Assembly (NCBI GenBank): GCA_002224055.1
Contig: AZLU01000251.1
Location: 1-57,682, forward strand
Length of the DNA: 57,682 bases
Source of the DNA: Pezizomycotina sp. ARF18
Taxonomy: Eukaryota > Ascomycota
Direction: 5' to 3'
In this document: positions 33,972 through 47,144 of the stretch, one piece after another
How positions within the stretch are numbered: the stretch's first letter is position 1
Layout: every line of letters begins with the position of its first letter
Translations under genes and position numbers: made by a program
Notes under the pieces: generated by a model
The model's database searches: none
What the model was told of the DNA's origin: nothing
Seen by the model: the letters and a program-made list of their open reading frames with translations, nothing else

Positions 33972-36900
33972 CAAAGATAGCTTACAAAACCTAACGTAAA
34001 TCATTAGAAGGCTTATACAAGCCTAGTCTTAGCGAAACTCCACAGGTTATATTCTTAAGGAGTGGGAAGCTTCACGGGTAGAAGCGATAAGAGCTGGATT
34101 AGCCTCTTCAGTCGCCGCTAAATATAGGTTTCTTATACCTCTAATTCACGCCCGATCGATATAATAGTAGAAACGCTTACCGATTGATTTAGACATTATA
34201 GAAAATTAGCGATAAACTAATCCTAGCCCCATTTTATAATTTAGACACCGCCAGCGATAGCGTGGATATGCTTTTGTAATGTAAGACGAAACACGCCAAA
34301 GACTGGGGAGTCGATAAATGACACGGATTTTGCAAAACTTATAAATACTCTAGTCGACGGAGGTAGAATAAGTTTTAAGCGTAATAAAAAGGGTAAAAAA
34401 AAGTCTATGTAGAAAAAAAGCGTTTTAATCAACCATATAAAGCACATATTATTTTTAGGAATATATGAAGCATTCAGAGATCTATAGAAATTAATTATCT
34501 TTTCGCCTGATAATTCCTGATGTTTTTAAAGGAGAATAACTTCCCGCATAAGTTCGATTAGAAAATCAATTCACATCGGCCCATCAGACTAAAAACTTAC
34601 CTTAATCGCCTAACGCTCAAACCCTGTATATTTAGTATTTCGGTTCCAAACATATCATCCTAATAATAAGTAACCACGTCTAGGTCCAAAGCGCCGGGAT
34701 TGGTAGCAGCGCTCTTATCATTACCGTGAATTCCGACCTCTACGACAATAAGACATCAACGCTCTAGAGCGTATGTAATATGTACTAGCCAAAGATGGTT
34801 ACACTCGCAAGCGATATGTTCTCCCAAACCGACGGGTTTGGCCTTCTCATAATCTGCTACTAACTTTTGAAGTGCGACGAGCGATATTTCATATCTAAAC
34901 GCAGGGTCGGAAGTAGAGAAAATGAACGATTTTATCGTGAAGATCCTGTGTAGAAATGCTCCGGGGAATCGACGTGTCAGCTTAATCTGTTCAGTTGAGT
35001 ATAGAGCACTATGCGAGTCTTCAAAACCGATGATCTACGGCCACAACGACGGCTTCAGATTGTTTTTCCCACGGATGATACCAAGACCCAAGCCGGAAAC
35101 GAACATAGGATTTACCGTCCCCTAGGTTCCCGCTATACTACATTTCAAGCGAACTCCCGAAGGTGATAAGATTAGAGACCTAAGCCAGAACGGGGATAGA
35201 TGGAATTAGATTATTCGTGCGCGCTACCAGCAACAACTCATATTAGCCCTTCCGAGGGGTACGCGCCGTAATTTCTTAGGTACGTAGTGATCCGGCTTCA
35301 CAATTGATAAAGTATGACAAGCGGCCATTGCGTATAACCCCGCCATTGAAACTACTGGCGAGAAGGGGCTAATTATACACTAATGACATAAATCAGAGGC
35401 GATCGCGAACGGCGCTCGTCTGAACAGCCGATATTACTTAAGTAGCTATTATTGAAGGAATAAAAAGGCGATATCTGGGCAGCCCGGGAAAAAATCACCT
35501 TATTCCCTTGTATTCCCCATTTATTGCACTCTCCCGGATTATAACGATAACGGCTTTTTCTACTACGTTTATCATACAGAATCTCCAGAGTTAGAGGATC
35601 ATCACGTAGCCCGGTCCTGGATGATTAGTCAAAGCACGTAGAATTCGATGTTGATACTTTAATTTGTGCAATACTCGGATGATAAACCCCACGCACAAAT
35701 TTCGTGTAGCAACCTAAGAGACTAAACTGACAAAGCTGCAGATGACCTCGCAACGAAAGAAGGAGATTGTCTATTTTGCATAATTCTTATCGACACTTCC
35801 AGAACATATCTGCAAGAAGCGATTAACCTTATTGATATTACGGTCTGTCGTAGGTCAAGGCAAAGGTTCATAATTCTACCTTGAAACCTTGATATGGGGT
35901 GCAAAAGGGCATGCATCCCAATCGAGAAAAAGAAGTCAGGCCATCCAACGAGATTATTCTTCGCCGCGATATTCAACACCCTCGAACGAGATATGTTGGC
36001 TGATACACGTGCTGGCATCCATTACTCCAAATACACATTGTACTAACCTTTCGTCCCGGATTTTGTCATATGGTAGCGAATGTCGGACAAAGAGAGAGGC
36101 CGGAAAAGGAGGCATATTTAACCTCTTTTTACGAGCGTCAACGTAAGATAAAGCAATGGAATAGAACACACCGATAAATGCGATGCTTAGAACATCCGGG
36201 GATCACATTACGTGTACGAACTAACTAGATATAGCTGTGCCGCCAAAGGCTACGACCATGGAGTATTTTCTCGGCTCGAGCCATACCCCACATCCAACCC
36301 GTCTTTCTACGTTTGCGAAGCTCCTATAACATTGAAATCGGTCTTTGTTAGAGCTTCTCCGGGATGATAAAACAATGGGTCCTCTTGAAAACAGAAGTGG
36401 GATGCCTCATACTACTACATTATTCGGAACATTTCCTCGCCCGCTTATAGAGATTGACCGAACAACAAGAAAAATGGCAGTACGAAGGTTCATAGCTATA
36501 GCACTGGATTTAGATGTCGCTTGGCGGCTATGATATAGCTCCGCGGAGAAGCCCAACAGATATTTACAAAAAGACCCCTGCTAATATATGAATCGCTAGT
36601 AAGTTTTGCGGAAGAATTTAACTACGAGTTGAAATGTACTACTCCGTACAGGGAGAAATCAAAAAAAAAAAGAAAGAAAAAAAAGAACAGCTACAGAAAG
36701 CGAACCATATAAAACAAAGAGGTCTCGACAGGAAATGAAAGCATATGCTATCTTTATTACCAAAAGGCAAATGAAGTATAATAAAAATGTTCCAGTCATC
36801 GGTATAAAAATCTGAAGACTTTGCGTCTTTTAGAGAATCAGGATATCGTTTAGCGACGCAACGATGGTATCTACAGGACTCATACACTTTCATCCAGATC

Positions 36901-37360
36901 CAGCTGGAACCGCGGAGAATCGTGTGCGATATTACGTTGACTTCGTATTGCGTGGCTTGCGGGATACGTGGCGCGAAGGAGCAGAGCAGGATGAGAAAGA
37001 AAGATATGTCCTGCAACGCAACGGGCATCATAAGATAAAATGAACAAGTATATCAACTGAACAAACGAATCGTTCGAACTGCATACTCCCATATATCATT
37101 TCTCATTGCCTAGGGATTTTATGCACGCGAAAAAAAAAATAATAATAAATAAAAAGCAGAAACATTTCGATTCAAGATTAAAATGCCAAACAGAAACACA
37201 AAACCACCTCATATTACCGTTATCGAGACGAGAAATTTCTCCATGTCCGCCCACTGCGGATACTTCGACGAAATCTGCTGTTGCCAAGAGTCTTCGCGTG
37301 TATAACCAGCAACATGCTGGAAAGGTTCGTTCCCACATATTCAGACTTTACTGTCCACCT
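32880..37360. other. AT-rich stretch with no supportable gene
   Basis: Contains 29 A at 33,941-33,969. One plus frame between about 34,640 and 36,360 reads protein-like in places (for example HGVFSRLEPYPTSNPSFYVC), but stop codons occur at near the random rate, so I do not call a gene. CA and TG dinucleotides are common, so there is no RIP signature like that in the transposon. Confidence 0.4.
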
Positions 37361-37365
37361 CCCTT

Positions 37366-37593
37366 TCACCGAGCAGTACCACCGTCGCCAGTTGCTTCTT
37401 CTCGTAGCATCATATCGCCGGCGCGCTTGGACGGGAATCTCGAATAGCCATAACCGATCCGGCTGCCCAGAGAAGTGCTTCATGTGCATGTAGACGTTTA
37501 ATATCCGAGTAGGCAGACGAGTAGGTGGTCGAGGCAGTAGTAGAAAAATAAGCCGGAGACTATAACTATGGAGATTTCGAAGGCGGAGTCCAT
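37366..37593 (-). pseudogene. Possible small membrane-protein gene with two in-frame stops
   Basis: One frame of 75 codons starts MDSAFEISIVIVSGLFFYYC, a likely transmembrane helix. It continues LDHLLVCLLGY, meets a TAA and then a TGA within six codons, and goes on STSLGSRIGYGYSRFPSKRA and GDMMLREEATGDGGTAR to a final TGA. Both stops could derive from CAA and CGA by C-to-T change. The codons are GC-rich compared with the flanks. No known family is recognised. It may be a decayed single-pass membrane microprotein or a coincidence. Confidence 0.3.
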
Positions 37594-37599
37594 TTTGAA

Positions 37600-40500
37600 T
37601 TCACTTTTTGTCGGGTATATTTTTTCTCTTCGTTGTTGGGGGAAGTAGTATTTGATACGAGACGAAGCGAGAGGTTTGCGGAGGTAGCGCGATGCTATAA
37701 ATGGTGACCGCGTATGAAGAAATGAGGGTTGTATTCTTCCTATGGAAATCGTATAGCGATATTTTTTTTTGGAGAGAAGGAATATGAACGGAAAGGAGGG
37801 AATTATATCCGTATTATTTTTGTACGTATTCAGCTACAACCAATACGCTTTCAATGTAACGTATGTATACTTGCTCTCCCGCCAGCACATCCAATGGCGG
37901 GGTTACCGATTATCTACCAGTTAAGTGTCCGTATTCCATATTTTATTTTGCGGATATTCCATAGAAAGGATCGCAATTCGTTATCGCGCTCGGCGACCTT
38001 TTGAGAAATGCACTTACTCGGGCGAAAGAACAACATCCAGTTCCATGCTAGACGCGGCGGTTTTAGTGGGCATAGCCATCACAACAAGCATATGCGTTGA
38101 AACGTGGAGCAAACGAAATCGAAAAAAAAAAAAAAAAAAAAAAGCACAAACAACGATGATGAATCCAGTTTGCAAGCTTCCCCACAGTTCTAAAGTGACC
38201 CATTTCCTCAGAAATCCTTGCCTGTTAAGCTCCCATAAAGCTCTTCGGACTCTTCGGTGTTTACGCTGCCGAGCCGGTACCAAGAACGAGCGGTAAGTTC
38301 GGCGACTCCAGTGTCGAGTCTGTTTAGTAGTAGCGGGGGAGTCGGAAGGTCGGTGAGATGGGTTGCTCCGCCTCTCCCTTCTAGAAAAATATTCCCCGAG
38401 GACGCCCAACTATTATTTTAGCGAGATCTCAGGTGGAGTCAGCAGAACGCTAAAACATTCCGCTATAAGAAAGAACGATGAATATTATTTAATTCCCACC
38501 AATATTATTCGCCAATCCATTTGCATCGTAAGGCTTCCTGCTAAAATTAGTTCACAGAAAAGCGTCAGCTTCGCGTATTTTAACCCTCGCGAATATACAG
38601 CTTCTTTTAACTTACGAATCTTGGCGATATCTCAAGAGCCTCGGTTGAGATCGATCGCCTTAAAGCCTAGAGGGTAAGATTCAGATCTCAAGGTCCTAGG
38701 CACGAACCGAAAAAAAAACAAAAAAAAGGAAGGGGGGGGGGAGGGCTCACCAAGGCGTACGGTATGTTTATTGAGGAATTGCTGGACTACCGAGGCATAT
38801 TGGCATGGAGGGATGGAATATCATCGATTGAAGAGGCTCAACTCGTCTCTGGGCTATTTTAGCTGTTCGCGAATAGTGACTACAGAGCCGGAGAACGAGG
38901 GATGCTGAATACATCGCAGTAAAGATATGCTGCTCCGCACACAACATTTTGAAAAGACAAATTTTCTTTCCTTTTTCTCGAATGGTGGAGAAAAAGTATA
39001 ATAATAACCCAGGAATTTTTATACCTATTATATAAAACATCGACTACTGGGATTATAACCGTATCCAGACTAGATACGAAAAAAAATTTGAGTAAAAGTC
39101 TTCTAGGATGAGCTTATAATATATGAGAACAGGTCGTCTCAGAAAGAGTGATTGTGTTGTTGGAAGTTGAGATCTGCTGTTTCTTGAGAATTTCTAGGCT
39201 AGCTCTTCTTTTGTAGCTTTCACCTTCAATTCATCCAAAAAATATCCAAAGCCAGGACTCCCAGGATAAACAAGGAACTTTCAACCTTGACCACCACCCA
39301 GGGCCGTTGCTGACGGCGGCTTTAACGCTGAAAAGAAGCGCCAATTGATGTTGCACAAACAAGCGTTTACTCCATCTACGAAATACATGATACGTATACC
39401 GGAGTTCGAAGTTCCACTTTGTTTCAAAAAGGGATATTCAGCTCTCTCGGGATATTTCGCAAGACAAGCACAAACTACCTAAGGCACAGGAACCGAAGTC
39501 AAAATGCGTCAGCGGAACTCCAATTTCGGCGCTTTCTCCACAAACTAGCTCTCCCAGGATCTTTCTTCCTGGCTACCAAAAGATTGCAAAAGATTGCGAA
39601 CCGCAACAAAGGAAATGGTGGACTGATCGAGAAAAAGCTCCTCGGCTTCTCATGGAAACCCATCTAGCGTCTCTAGTTCGCTCACAGGATATCAGCGGGG
39701 AGATGAGCATGGGTGTTGGCTGCTATCGCGGGAAATTACCTGCCCGCGATACCTCGGCTTCTCCAGACTGAAGTAATTGTTTTTTTTTTTTTTTTTTTTT
39801 TTTTTTGAAACACTAACTGACATCTTGGCTAAACACTCCCACTACATCGCGAAAATCTCTTTCTTGTCCAATTGCACTTACAGGAAACAGAAACGTGTAC
39901 AGAGTCGTTCAATTGGAACAAACGATCTCATACATTGTTTTCTTCAGCTTTCGCGGGATTTTTGCTTCGAAGCTGCAGCCTTGTTTCGTCCTTTTCTCGG
40001 AGCTTATCAGATACCGACGCCAAACCCCTGTGGGGTTATCGGAGTTCGGCAGTGATAGCTCCCCTTTCACCGATCGATTTCTCCCAAATATGGATATGAA
40101 ACCATTGACAGCGGACAATTCCAACGTCCGGTGATTGAAGTGAACGGATGACGCGCGCCTTATCGCAAGAACATTCAGCTCGCAACAATACAACAGCTTG
40201 CGGGTTTGCTATCATCGAGGTTTTTAATATCTGGCCTCCGATTTTTTTGCTATACCCCGAAAGGATTGTTGTCATATTCCCCGCCTTACTGAATAAAAAA
40301 CATATTAGTACTATTTTGTCAATGCACGGAAGGGGCAGCCGCCTACCAGCCTTTCCCTCCCAAACAAAACCACTGTTGCTATCATTTAGACCTTCCGGTT
40401 TACAATACCCAGATCCGGCTCGGTCTTGGGGAAAGAAAGAGATATGAGACCTCTTCCAAGGACCGGACTCTTTTTTTTTTTTTATCGATTTTAATTTCGC

Positions 40501-40700
40501 TTCTTTGGCTTTTAATGGTGCAGTTACACGTGAAATATAATTCCGTCCGGTATGTGGGGGGGGGGACACAGTAGAGCTTCTCGGCCTGACTAGCAAAAAC
40601 TGGCACTAGCAAAAATGCAGTGATACCGAACGGGAGGATTCCGTACAACTTGTTAGCTTTCTTTGTATATACACTTTACGGCGTTAGCTCCTGCTTTTGT
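37600..40700. other. No supportable gene
   Basis: Contains 22 A at 38,122-38,143, a G run near 38,732-38,741 and 27 T at 39,780-39,806. Long open frames at 38,363-38,677 (+) and 40,036-40,596 (-) lack recognisable features. Confidence 0.4.
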
Positions 40701-40722
40701 TTTGTTGGATATTTGGATAAAT

Positions 40723-40730
40723 TATATAAA
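40723..40730 (+). promoter_or_regulatory. Putative TATA box of the lipocalin-like gene
   Basis: TATATAAA about 180 bases before the ATG at 40,910. It is followed by an A/T-rich and then C-rich, pyrimidine-biased leader typical of well-expressed fungal genes. Confidence 0.4.
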
Positions 40731-40909
40731 GGCGGGATTGTATCCCCACAATTCTTGAATTTTAATTTTTTTTAATTATTCTTTAATTCTGTCATCACGA
40801 ACCAAACAGCCACGACACTTGTATCACCTCCCCAACCACAACTACACCAAACGACCTTCTCCTCCACCACCACAACACATCACCCCATCACAAATAAGAC
40901 AAAAAAAAA

Positions 40910-41720
40910 ATGGCCGCCCCTCCAACGTCACCCTGGAGAACATCTCCGGAAAGTGGGTCCTCGTAAGCACCCCACCAATTCCCCTCGACATCTCTCTCAT
41001 ACACCCACCCATCACTAACTTTTCCTCCAACTTCAACAGAACAAAAGCTCACCACGAACAACGAAACCGACGCCATCCTGTCCGCCCAGGGCGTCGGCTG
41101 GATGACGCGCAAAGTGATCTCCGCGGCCACCCTGACCTCAACATCAAGGACGAGGAGAGGGACGGCGTCGAGCACATCGACGTCGAGTCCTTCCTGACGG
41201 GCGGCATCTCGGCTTCCCCGGAGTACAGGACGCTGAACGATCAGGCCGTCGTCCGCAGGAGAATAAGATTTTTGGGGAAGTCGGTACGTTACTTAACCAT
41301 TCCCTTCCTCCGTAAATCCGCCACCCCTTTGTTTCTTACTTTTCCGACTTTTTGTTCATTTTTTTTTTTTTTTTTTTTGTTAATAAACTTGCCTGTTGAT
41401 TTTTTGTAGGCGGTAAATCCGTCCGCATCTCCAAAGAAGACCTCGCCCAGCGGCACGCCGACAAGCCGCACGTCCTCGAAGGTTGGACTGAAGAATCCTA
41501 CGCGCACAAGGGCGGTATCATCCTGAGCGAGAGCTGGAGCTGGACGGAAACGACTAAGAGAAACTGGGGCGTCGTTCAGGTTTGGGGAATCAAAGAGATC
41601 GAGGGTGAGAGGAGGTACGCCCGCAACATTTACTTCATGCACGAGAACGGCAAGGTCGATCCGAAGAAGGATATTAAGGCGGTTATGGTTTACGATTATC
41701 AGGGTCCTTTGGAGGCTTAA
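40910..41720 (+). CDS. Small lipocalin/FABP-like fungal protein (frame-broken)
   Basis: Exons: 40910-40962, 41040-41283 and 41410-41720. Introns start GTAAGC and GTACGT and end ACAG and GTAG; intron 1 has a CTAAC branch-like site. The protein reads NVTLENISGKWVL, KLTTNNETDAILSAQGVGWM, TRKVISAATLTL, HIDVESFLTGGISASPEYRT, then in exon 3 SVRISKEDLAQRHADKPHVL, SYAHKGGIILSESWSWTETT and GERRYARNIYFMHENGKVDP, ending YDYQGPLEA. From memory it resembles a conserved fungal family of about 180-200 residues with a predicted lipid-binding-like beta barrel; no ligand is established here. Exon 3 is intact. Three frame errors in exons 1-2 are each fixed by one extra base in a homopolymer (a C run just after the ATG, an A run at the start of exon 2, CC before TCAACATC). 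A further break lies just before ENKIFGEV. I therefore favour an intact gene with assembly errors. Confidence 0.75.
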
Positions 41721-44226
41721 GGTGCTTTGTTTTTTGCTTGGGTTGTGATGGGATTGTTTTTTATTTTTTATTTTTTTTAAACTAAATAAAGACTGTTCGC
41801 TTATGATTTAGAAAGAAGCTTTTTTCGATTCCTTTGACGGTTTTATGCATTATTCTTTTTTTTTTTTTTTTTTTCCTCTTTTCATGTATAAGTACGTACA
41901 TTAAATGCATAAAGAAATCTATTCATCATGGAATAAACGGGCGCTTTTTTTTTTTTTTCTGTTACCAGATATCTCTGTCGTTTTGCATGATGAATTCTAG
42001 CACCCTCGAAAGGGCGATTGCTTTGCCCGCCGCACGGTCGTCCCTGATACTAACCAAAACCTATTCCCCACGCTTGAGGGTAGTAATACTAAATGTAAAA
42101 TATTTTGATGTATAGATCGTGAAGAGCGCGTACACACATAAATACAAGATAGGAATATATGTAGCAAAATATATGAGGGTTCTGCTAATCTTTCGGGAGA
42201 AGACCGACTATACGCGACTGTACCTTATAGGCGCTTATACGTGCCCCATCGCCCTTTCTCCGATAGTAGAATTAGAATCGTTCCGTTTTTCTTTTTCTTT
42301 TTCTTTTTCTTTTTCTTTTTCTCCTTGGGTTCAGGAAGGTCATGTCACCACTTGCTTCTGATTCGCCCAATCCAACCTGCTTCCTGAAACTCCTTCCACC
42401 GTTTCGACATGCCATTGACAGCTCATTTTTTTTTTTTTAAAATATTTAATATGCACATGCCGAATCATTCGAGAACAGGCGTTTTGCATTAAAAAAAATT
42501 TCTTTCCATCTGGTTTCTAAACTTCTACCCAATGAGGAAAGAATTTAAGATTCATCACGTGATTAGATCTGACCGTCGTTGGCGGACCCTTTTCCTTTCC
42601 TTCCTTTCCTCTGGAAGCTTTCCACCCATCCGTTGCCCGTTCCTATTTTTATCTTTTTCTTTTTCCCCGTCTGCTAATATTTTTTGGTGGAGAGGGTTTG
42701 TTCCCGCATGCTCAGCCCCCCCGGAACGCCATGTTCCCTTGCTTTGCATGTTTTTTTTTTTTTTTTAATTTATTTCTGCATGTAAACGGCAAGGCGCGAT
42801 AGCTTAGCCTGTGTATAATAAAATAGTGCAAGGTGAATTATATACCTAGCTTCTAAAAAGCCCTGCAAGCGGACACAGAATGGACGTATCTTCTCTCCAG
42901 GAAGGGCTGAGATATTCATGAGAGAATTTTATAAGATAACAGCGGGGCAGATCTCTTGGGTTAACTAACGGTTAGTTGTTCCTTGGCTTACATGATCGCT
43001 TTGCTATCAAAAAAAGCCAATTTTCCTACTCGGCTTACTCTACTTTACTTTACCCTTTTCTCCACAATTTTTTTTTTTTTTTTTTTAAGTATTTTTAGTA
43101 TTTTATTTGACAATATTTTTTTACAAACCACCAAATAAACAAAACTACTTTCAGCCCTTCCACTCCCACCCCCCATCTTTTCTTTCACTTCCTTTTTATC
43201 AACACCACGGAATCCATCCAATTCGACCCCGTCTTACCTTCCTCTCCTTCTCCTTCTCCTCCTTTCTATTCGGTCGCTCATATCTCGCTCATATCTCGGA
43301 GCCAGTCACATTCTCGGACCAAGGAAAAGCGGGCTCTTTTACCGGTTACAAGGCTTCGTTTCTAGTATATTAGGCTGTCGCCCACGCCCTGATTTTCCCT
43401 CCCCATATCCTCCGGACTTTACAGTTTTAAAAAAAGACAAGGCGTCAGAAGTTTCCCCTTTTTCCCATTTTTTTTTTTTTTTCAACTGGACATTTATCGA
43501 TAAAAGAGCGACACGATCGGAAACCGGTGTTCGGTTTCAAGATAGAATACGCCTCTTCTTTTTCTTCTTCGCTGTGTGGGTTCCTGAGATTTCGACGCGA
43601 CACGTTTTACCGTTGACGTCTTTTTTTTTGGTTCTTCTTCTATCTGATACATCCGACGAACGGGACGAGTGCCTGGAGGTTCGGTAGATTCAGCGTGTCG
43701 AAGAGAGGAGATCTGTACCTGCATAGAATCCTTTCGAGCGACGAGGAGGGGAGCTGGCGGCGGTTGACGGGGATATCTTTACTGTCGTATTTGCAGTGCC
43801 TTTTTTTGGGAGAGATAATTGGTGGTTCCGTATTTAGCTACTTCTGACATCTTTTTTGGCTGCTGCTACTATTGCACCGCATTTTCCCTGAAGAAATTAC
43901 CACCGCCCAAACTATTTTCATCTTTGGCAAGCTTTTTCTTCTTGTCCCATTTGCCGCCGAAATTTTTTTTTTTTCTTCAACAAAACTGAAAAATAATAAT
44001 AATAATAATAGAAATTAAAAAATAAACATTCGATACATCTTTTATATCTATTTCACCCTTCGCTCACTCATTCATCTCCTTTCTTCTTTTCCTAGCATCC
44101 ACCAAAACTTTTTCTCATCTTTTTATTGTTTCTATCTTTCATTACCATTTTTTCATTATCTCGTTATCACCATATCGTATCCGATAATCACCCAACGACA
44201 ATACATTACAACTTCACGACCCTCCG
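41721..44226. other. Intergenic, no supportable gene
   Basis: Rich in poly-T and pyrimidine tracts. It includes about six TTTTTC units at 42,286-42,322 and many T runs of 10-17. The last 200 bases are a CT-rich leader of the Tvp38 gene. Confidence 0.55.
42286..42322. repeat. TTTTTC hexanucleotide microsatellite
   Basis: About six tandem TTTTTC units. Confidence 0.95.
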
Positions 44227-45773
44227 ATGAGCGGAATCGAAATGCACGGGCGCACGCCGTCCGACGGTGTACCTGGAGTAGGAACGAGGCCAGGAGCGCC
44301 TGGCGTAAAACCAGACTACCAGTCCAGCTTCCGGGAGTTCAGGTGGAAGGACATGTTCAAGAAGAAAAAGTACATACCCTACTGGATAATACTCGTCGTC
44401 ATACTCGTCCTGACGGCGCTGATAACGATTTACCACAAGCAGATCATCGAGGTGCGTCACTTCCATCCCTTCCACTTTTTCCCCCCGCTGGTTCGATTGT
44501 TTGAGGTTGTGTTGCTAATGGAGCTGTTCTGTTTTTGTAGTGGTTACAACCCGTCTCGCACAAGATAAAATCGCTAAGCTGGGCTGGATAATCCCCATAG
44601 CCATATTAGTCATCATTTCCTTCCCGCCGCTCTTCGGACACGAGATCGTCGCCATACTGTGCGGTATCGTTTACGGACTATGGATTGGTTTTGCGATCGT
44701 TGCGGCGGGGACGTTTATCGGTGAAAGTACGTTCTTCTACCTTCCGCTCATGCGAATATTTTACTGATAGGGTTGGATTTTTTTTTTTTTCAGTATCGAC
44801 ATATTTTGCATTCAAGGGCGTGTTCCGCAAGAAGGCCGAGAAGCTGGAGAGGACAAATTTGAATTACAGCGCGCTGGCGAGGGTTACGAGGGACGGCGGT
44901 TTCTTGGTATTCACTTCTCCCCTCCCAATTTCCTTCCACGTCGAGAGGATGATAAATGCTAACAAAGGTGTGGCGTAGATCGTCTTCCTCGTCCGCCTCT
45001 CCGCGATACCGTCCCACTTTTCGACCGCCGTATTCGCGACATGCGGCCTGGCTTTCATGCCGTTCCTGATCGCTACGGCCGTTACGCTACCGAAGCAGCT
45101 CATCAGTACGTAACTAAGCACCCTCCCCCCCCCCACCTATAATCTCTTTCCTCTAACAAACAAACCAAAAAAAAAAAAATTTCGTATAAATGATACTAAC
45201 CGCTCGCTCCCGCTTTCGCAGCCGTCTACCTCGGCGTAATAATCGAAAACCCAAAAGGCTCAAAAGTAATCTCCGACGTCGTCCTCGCCATCTCCTTCCT
45301 CGTCACCATCCTCTGCGCCGGCTACGTCTACTACCGCATGCGCAAAGTACGGCCCGAAATCCTCGCCGAAGAACGGAAGAAGTGGAGGAAGCCGGGTCGT
45401 CGGATTACGCGGAGTACGCGCGCAGCAAATTACCCGCGTCGACGAGGAAATCGCGTCGCCGCTATTACACCATCAGCAAAAACAAAGTAGCGGGGGCCAT
45501 TATAAGGAGCAGAGGTACGAGGAGTACGTTAGCAGTCCGTACCCGCCGAGTTATGGTGGCGGCGGTGGTGGGGGTATAGGGACGATGATGCGCCGGAGGT
45601 TGTTGCGCAGGGGTAATGGGAGGTACGAGCCGTTTAGGGTTGTGGTGCCGAAGGGGAACGGACATAATGGGCAGATGAGGGTTTCGGAGGACGGTGGCGC
45701 GCCGGTGGAGATTGGTAGTAATTTGCCGGTTGCGGGAGGTACGGGCACGGTCACGGAGGGAGGAGAGTTATAA
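44227..45773 (+). CDS. tvp38: Tvp38/TMEM64 family Golgi membrane protein
   Basis: Exons: 44227-44451, 44541-44726, 44794-44906, 44979-45105 and 45222-45773. Donors include GTGCGT, GTACGT and GTATTC; all acceptors end in AG. It begins MSGIEMHGRTPSDGVPGVG, then a membrane helix (PYWIILVVILVLTALITIY). The SNARE-associated (VTT) domain follows: GWIIPIAILVIISFPPLFGH, IVAILCGIVYGLWIGF and GTFIGEISTYFAFKGVFRKK. Next come IVFLVRLSAIPSHFSTAVFA and LPKQLITVYLGVIIENP, and a last helix VVLAISFLVTILCAGYVYYR. The C-tail is long, Gly-rich and basic. Tvp38 is a Golgi-vesicle membrane protein, and the VTT domain is related to lipid-scramblase families. The frame breaks once in exon 2 (near 44,570) and more than once in the tail (45,370-45,460). 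The spliced membrane core is otherwise well conserved, so indels in the assembly are likely. Confidence 0.9.
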
Positions 45774-47144
45774 TGATAAACGGTGGAGGCGAACCGATGG
45801 TTTAGGGGGGGGGTGGTTTGGTTTTGACTTTTTTCGATATTGTTCACGCTCTCTTACGACACTTGCATCGTTTTATGACACTTATTCCACTCTCTCTGAT
45901 TCTTTTGCCTTCAGCGGAAAGGCTGGGAATTACTCCGCATCCCCTTATTCACGGCTTCATCCATATTTCTGTTTTTAATCTCTTTTACCCTCTCCTTTCT
46001 TACTTCCTTTCTATACCTTGCCTATTTTTTTTACTTTTAGTCCCGGATATCATGGTTTCTTGTCATTCTCTTTTCTCATTTCTCTTCATTATTATCGTTC
46101 TTTTATCCTCAAAAATATTTATGTTTTTTTTTTTTTGGATTAGTTGTGTTCACTATCACCTTGTTTTTTTTTTTTTTCTGTTTCATGGTATTTCTGTATA
46201 TAGCAAGCATCACTATCAAATAATGGTATATATACTATTTTCATCCAAAAGGCCTCAATCTTACTTGCATAAAAAGTTAACACGCCACGAGATCTGCGGA
46301 GTAAATTGATCTAGTTGCATAACGAGGCTGCGAAACTAACCCTAAAGCATTCCCTGAATATATTTTTGGTTGAGTATACGTAATAACTGGGCGCTGTTTT
46401 CATGGTTGGCTTGGTATCAGGTTTCATGACGCACTTTTTTTTTTTTTTTTTTTTTGATCGACGGGCAAGGGGTATTGGCAGATAACGTTCGCGGCGGAAC
46501 GGGAAGGCTTGCAGAGATTTCGATCTGGTAAAAGGAAAGATGAAAGATGTAGACGCCAGCCTTGGTGCCAACGAGTACAGGCTACAGCCACCCTCCGTAT
46601 ACGTAAAGAATTGGTTGGGGAATATTTATAGAAAAAGATTGATTTTAACGGTTTATAGAAGAACGAAAGAGAAAAAAAAAAAAGTTCTTTTGCAGCTCTT
46701 TCGATTAGGGAGGGCTTTGGATATTTTTTTTTTTATTATTATTTTTTTTTTATATCCTTGTTCAGAACTTCTGCTGGGCGCTTAACTTTTTGAACATCGC
46801 GCGGGAGTTTCTCGCGGGTGAAGAATCCGGAGAAAAAAGAGGCTGCGGAAATCACGACGGATGTAAAACAGAAGAAAAGTCAAGGCTGAGCTTCGATAGC
46901 GATCAGACGTAAATATGCATGTTTTTGACAGAAATTGAATTTCGTCCCCTCTTTGAAGCAAATATCCTATAAATACACAAAAAAAAAAAAAAAAACCTTT
47001 CCTCAAGCCTTTCCATCCAAGGCGAGAATTATAAAAAAAAATAAATATCATTGAAAACACATTAAACACCGTCCATCCTTATCCTCCCTAAATAATGCAA
47101 TTTGAAAGAAAGAGAAATGTTTTTTTTGGGGGGGAATGTTGTGT
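45774..47144. other. Intergenic, no supportable gene
   Basis: Strongly T-rich. It contains 21 T at 46,435-46,455 and several shorter A and T runs. The open frames are driven by homopolymers and have no protein features. Confidence 0.5.

Noticed and set aside
34640-36360. Plus frame that looked like a long decayed gene
   Set aside because: About one stop per 22 codons, close to the random rate for this composition, and no recognisable family.
40036-40596. Minus-strand open frame of 186 codons
   Set aside because: No start context, domain or splice partner; it crosses a T/A homopolymer and composition resembles non-coding DNA in all frames.
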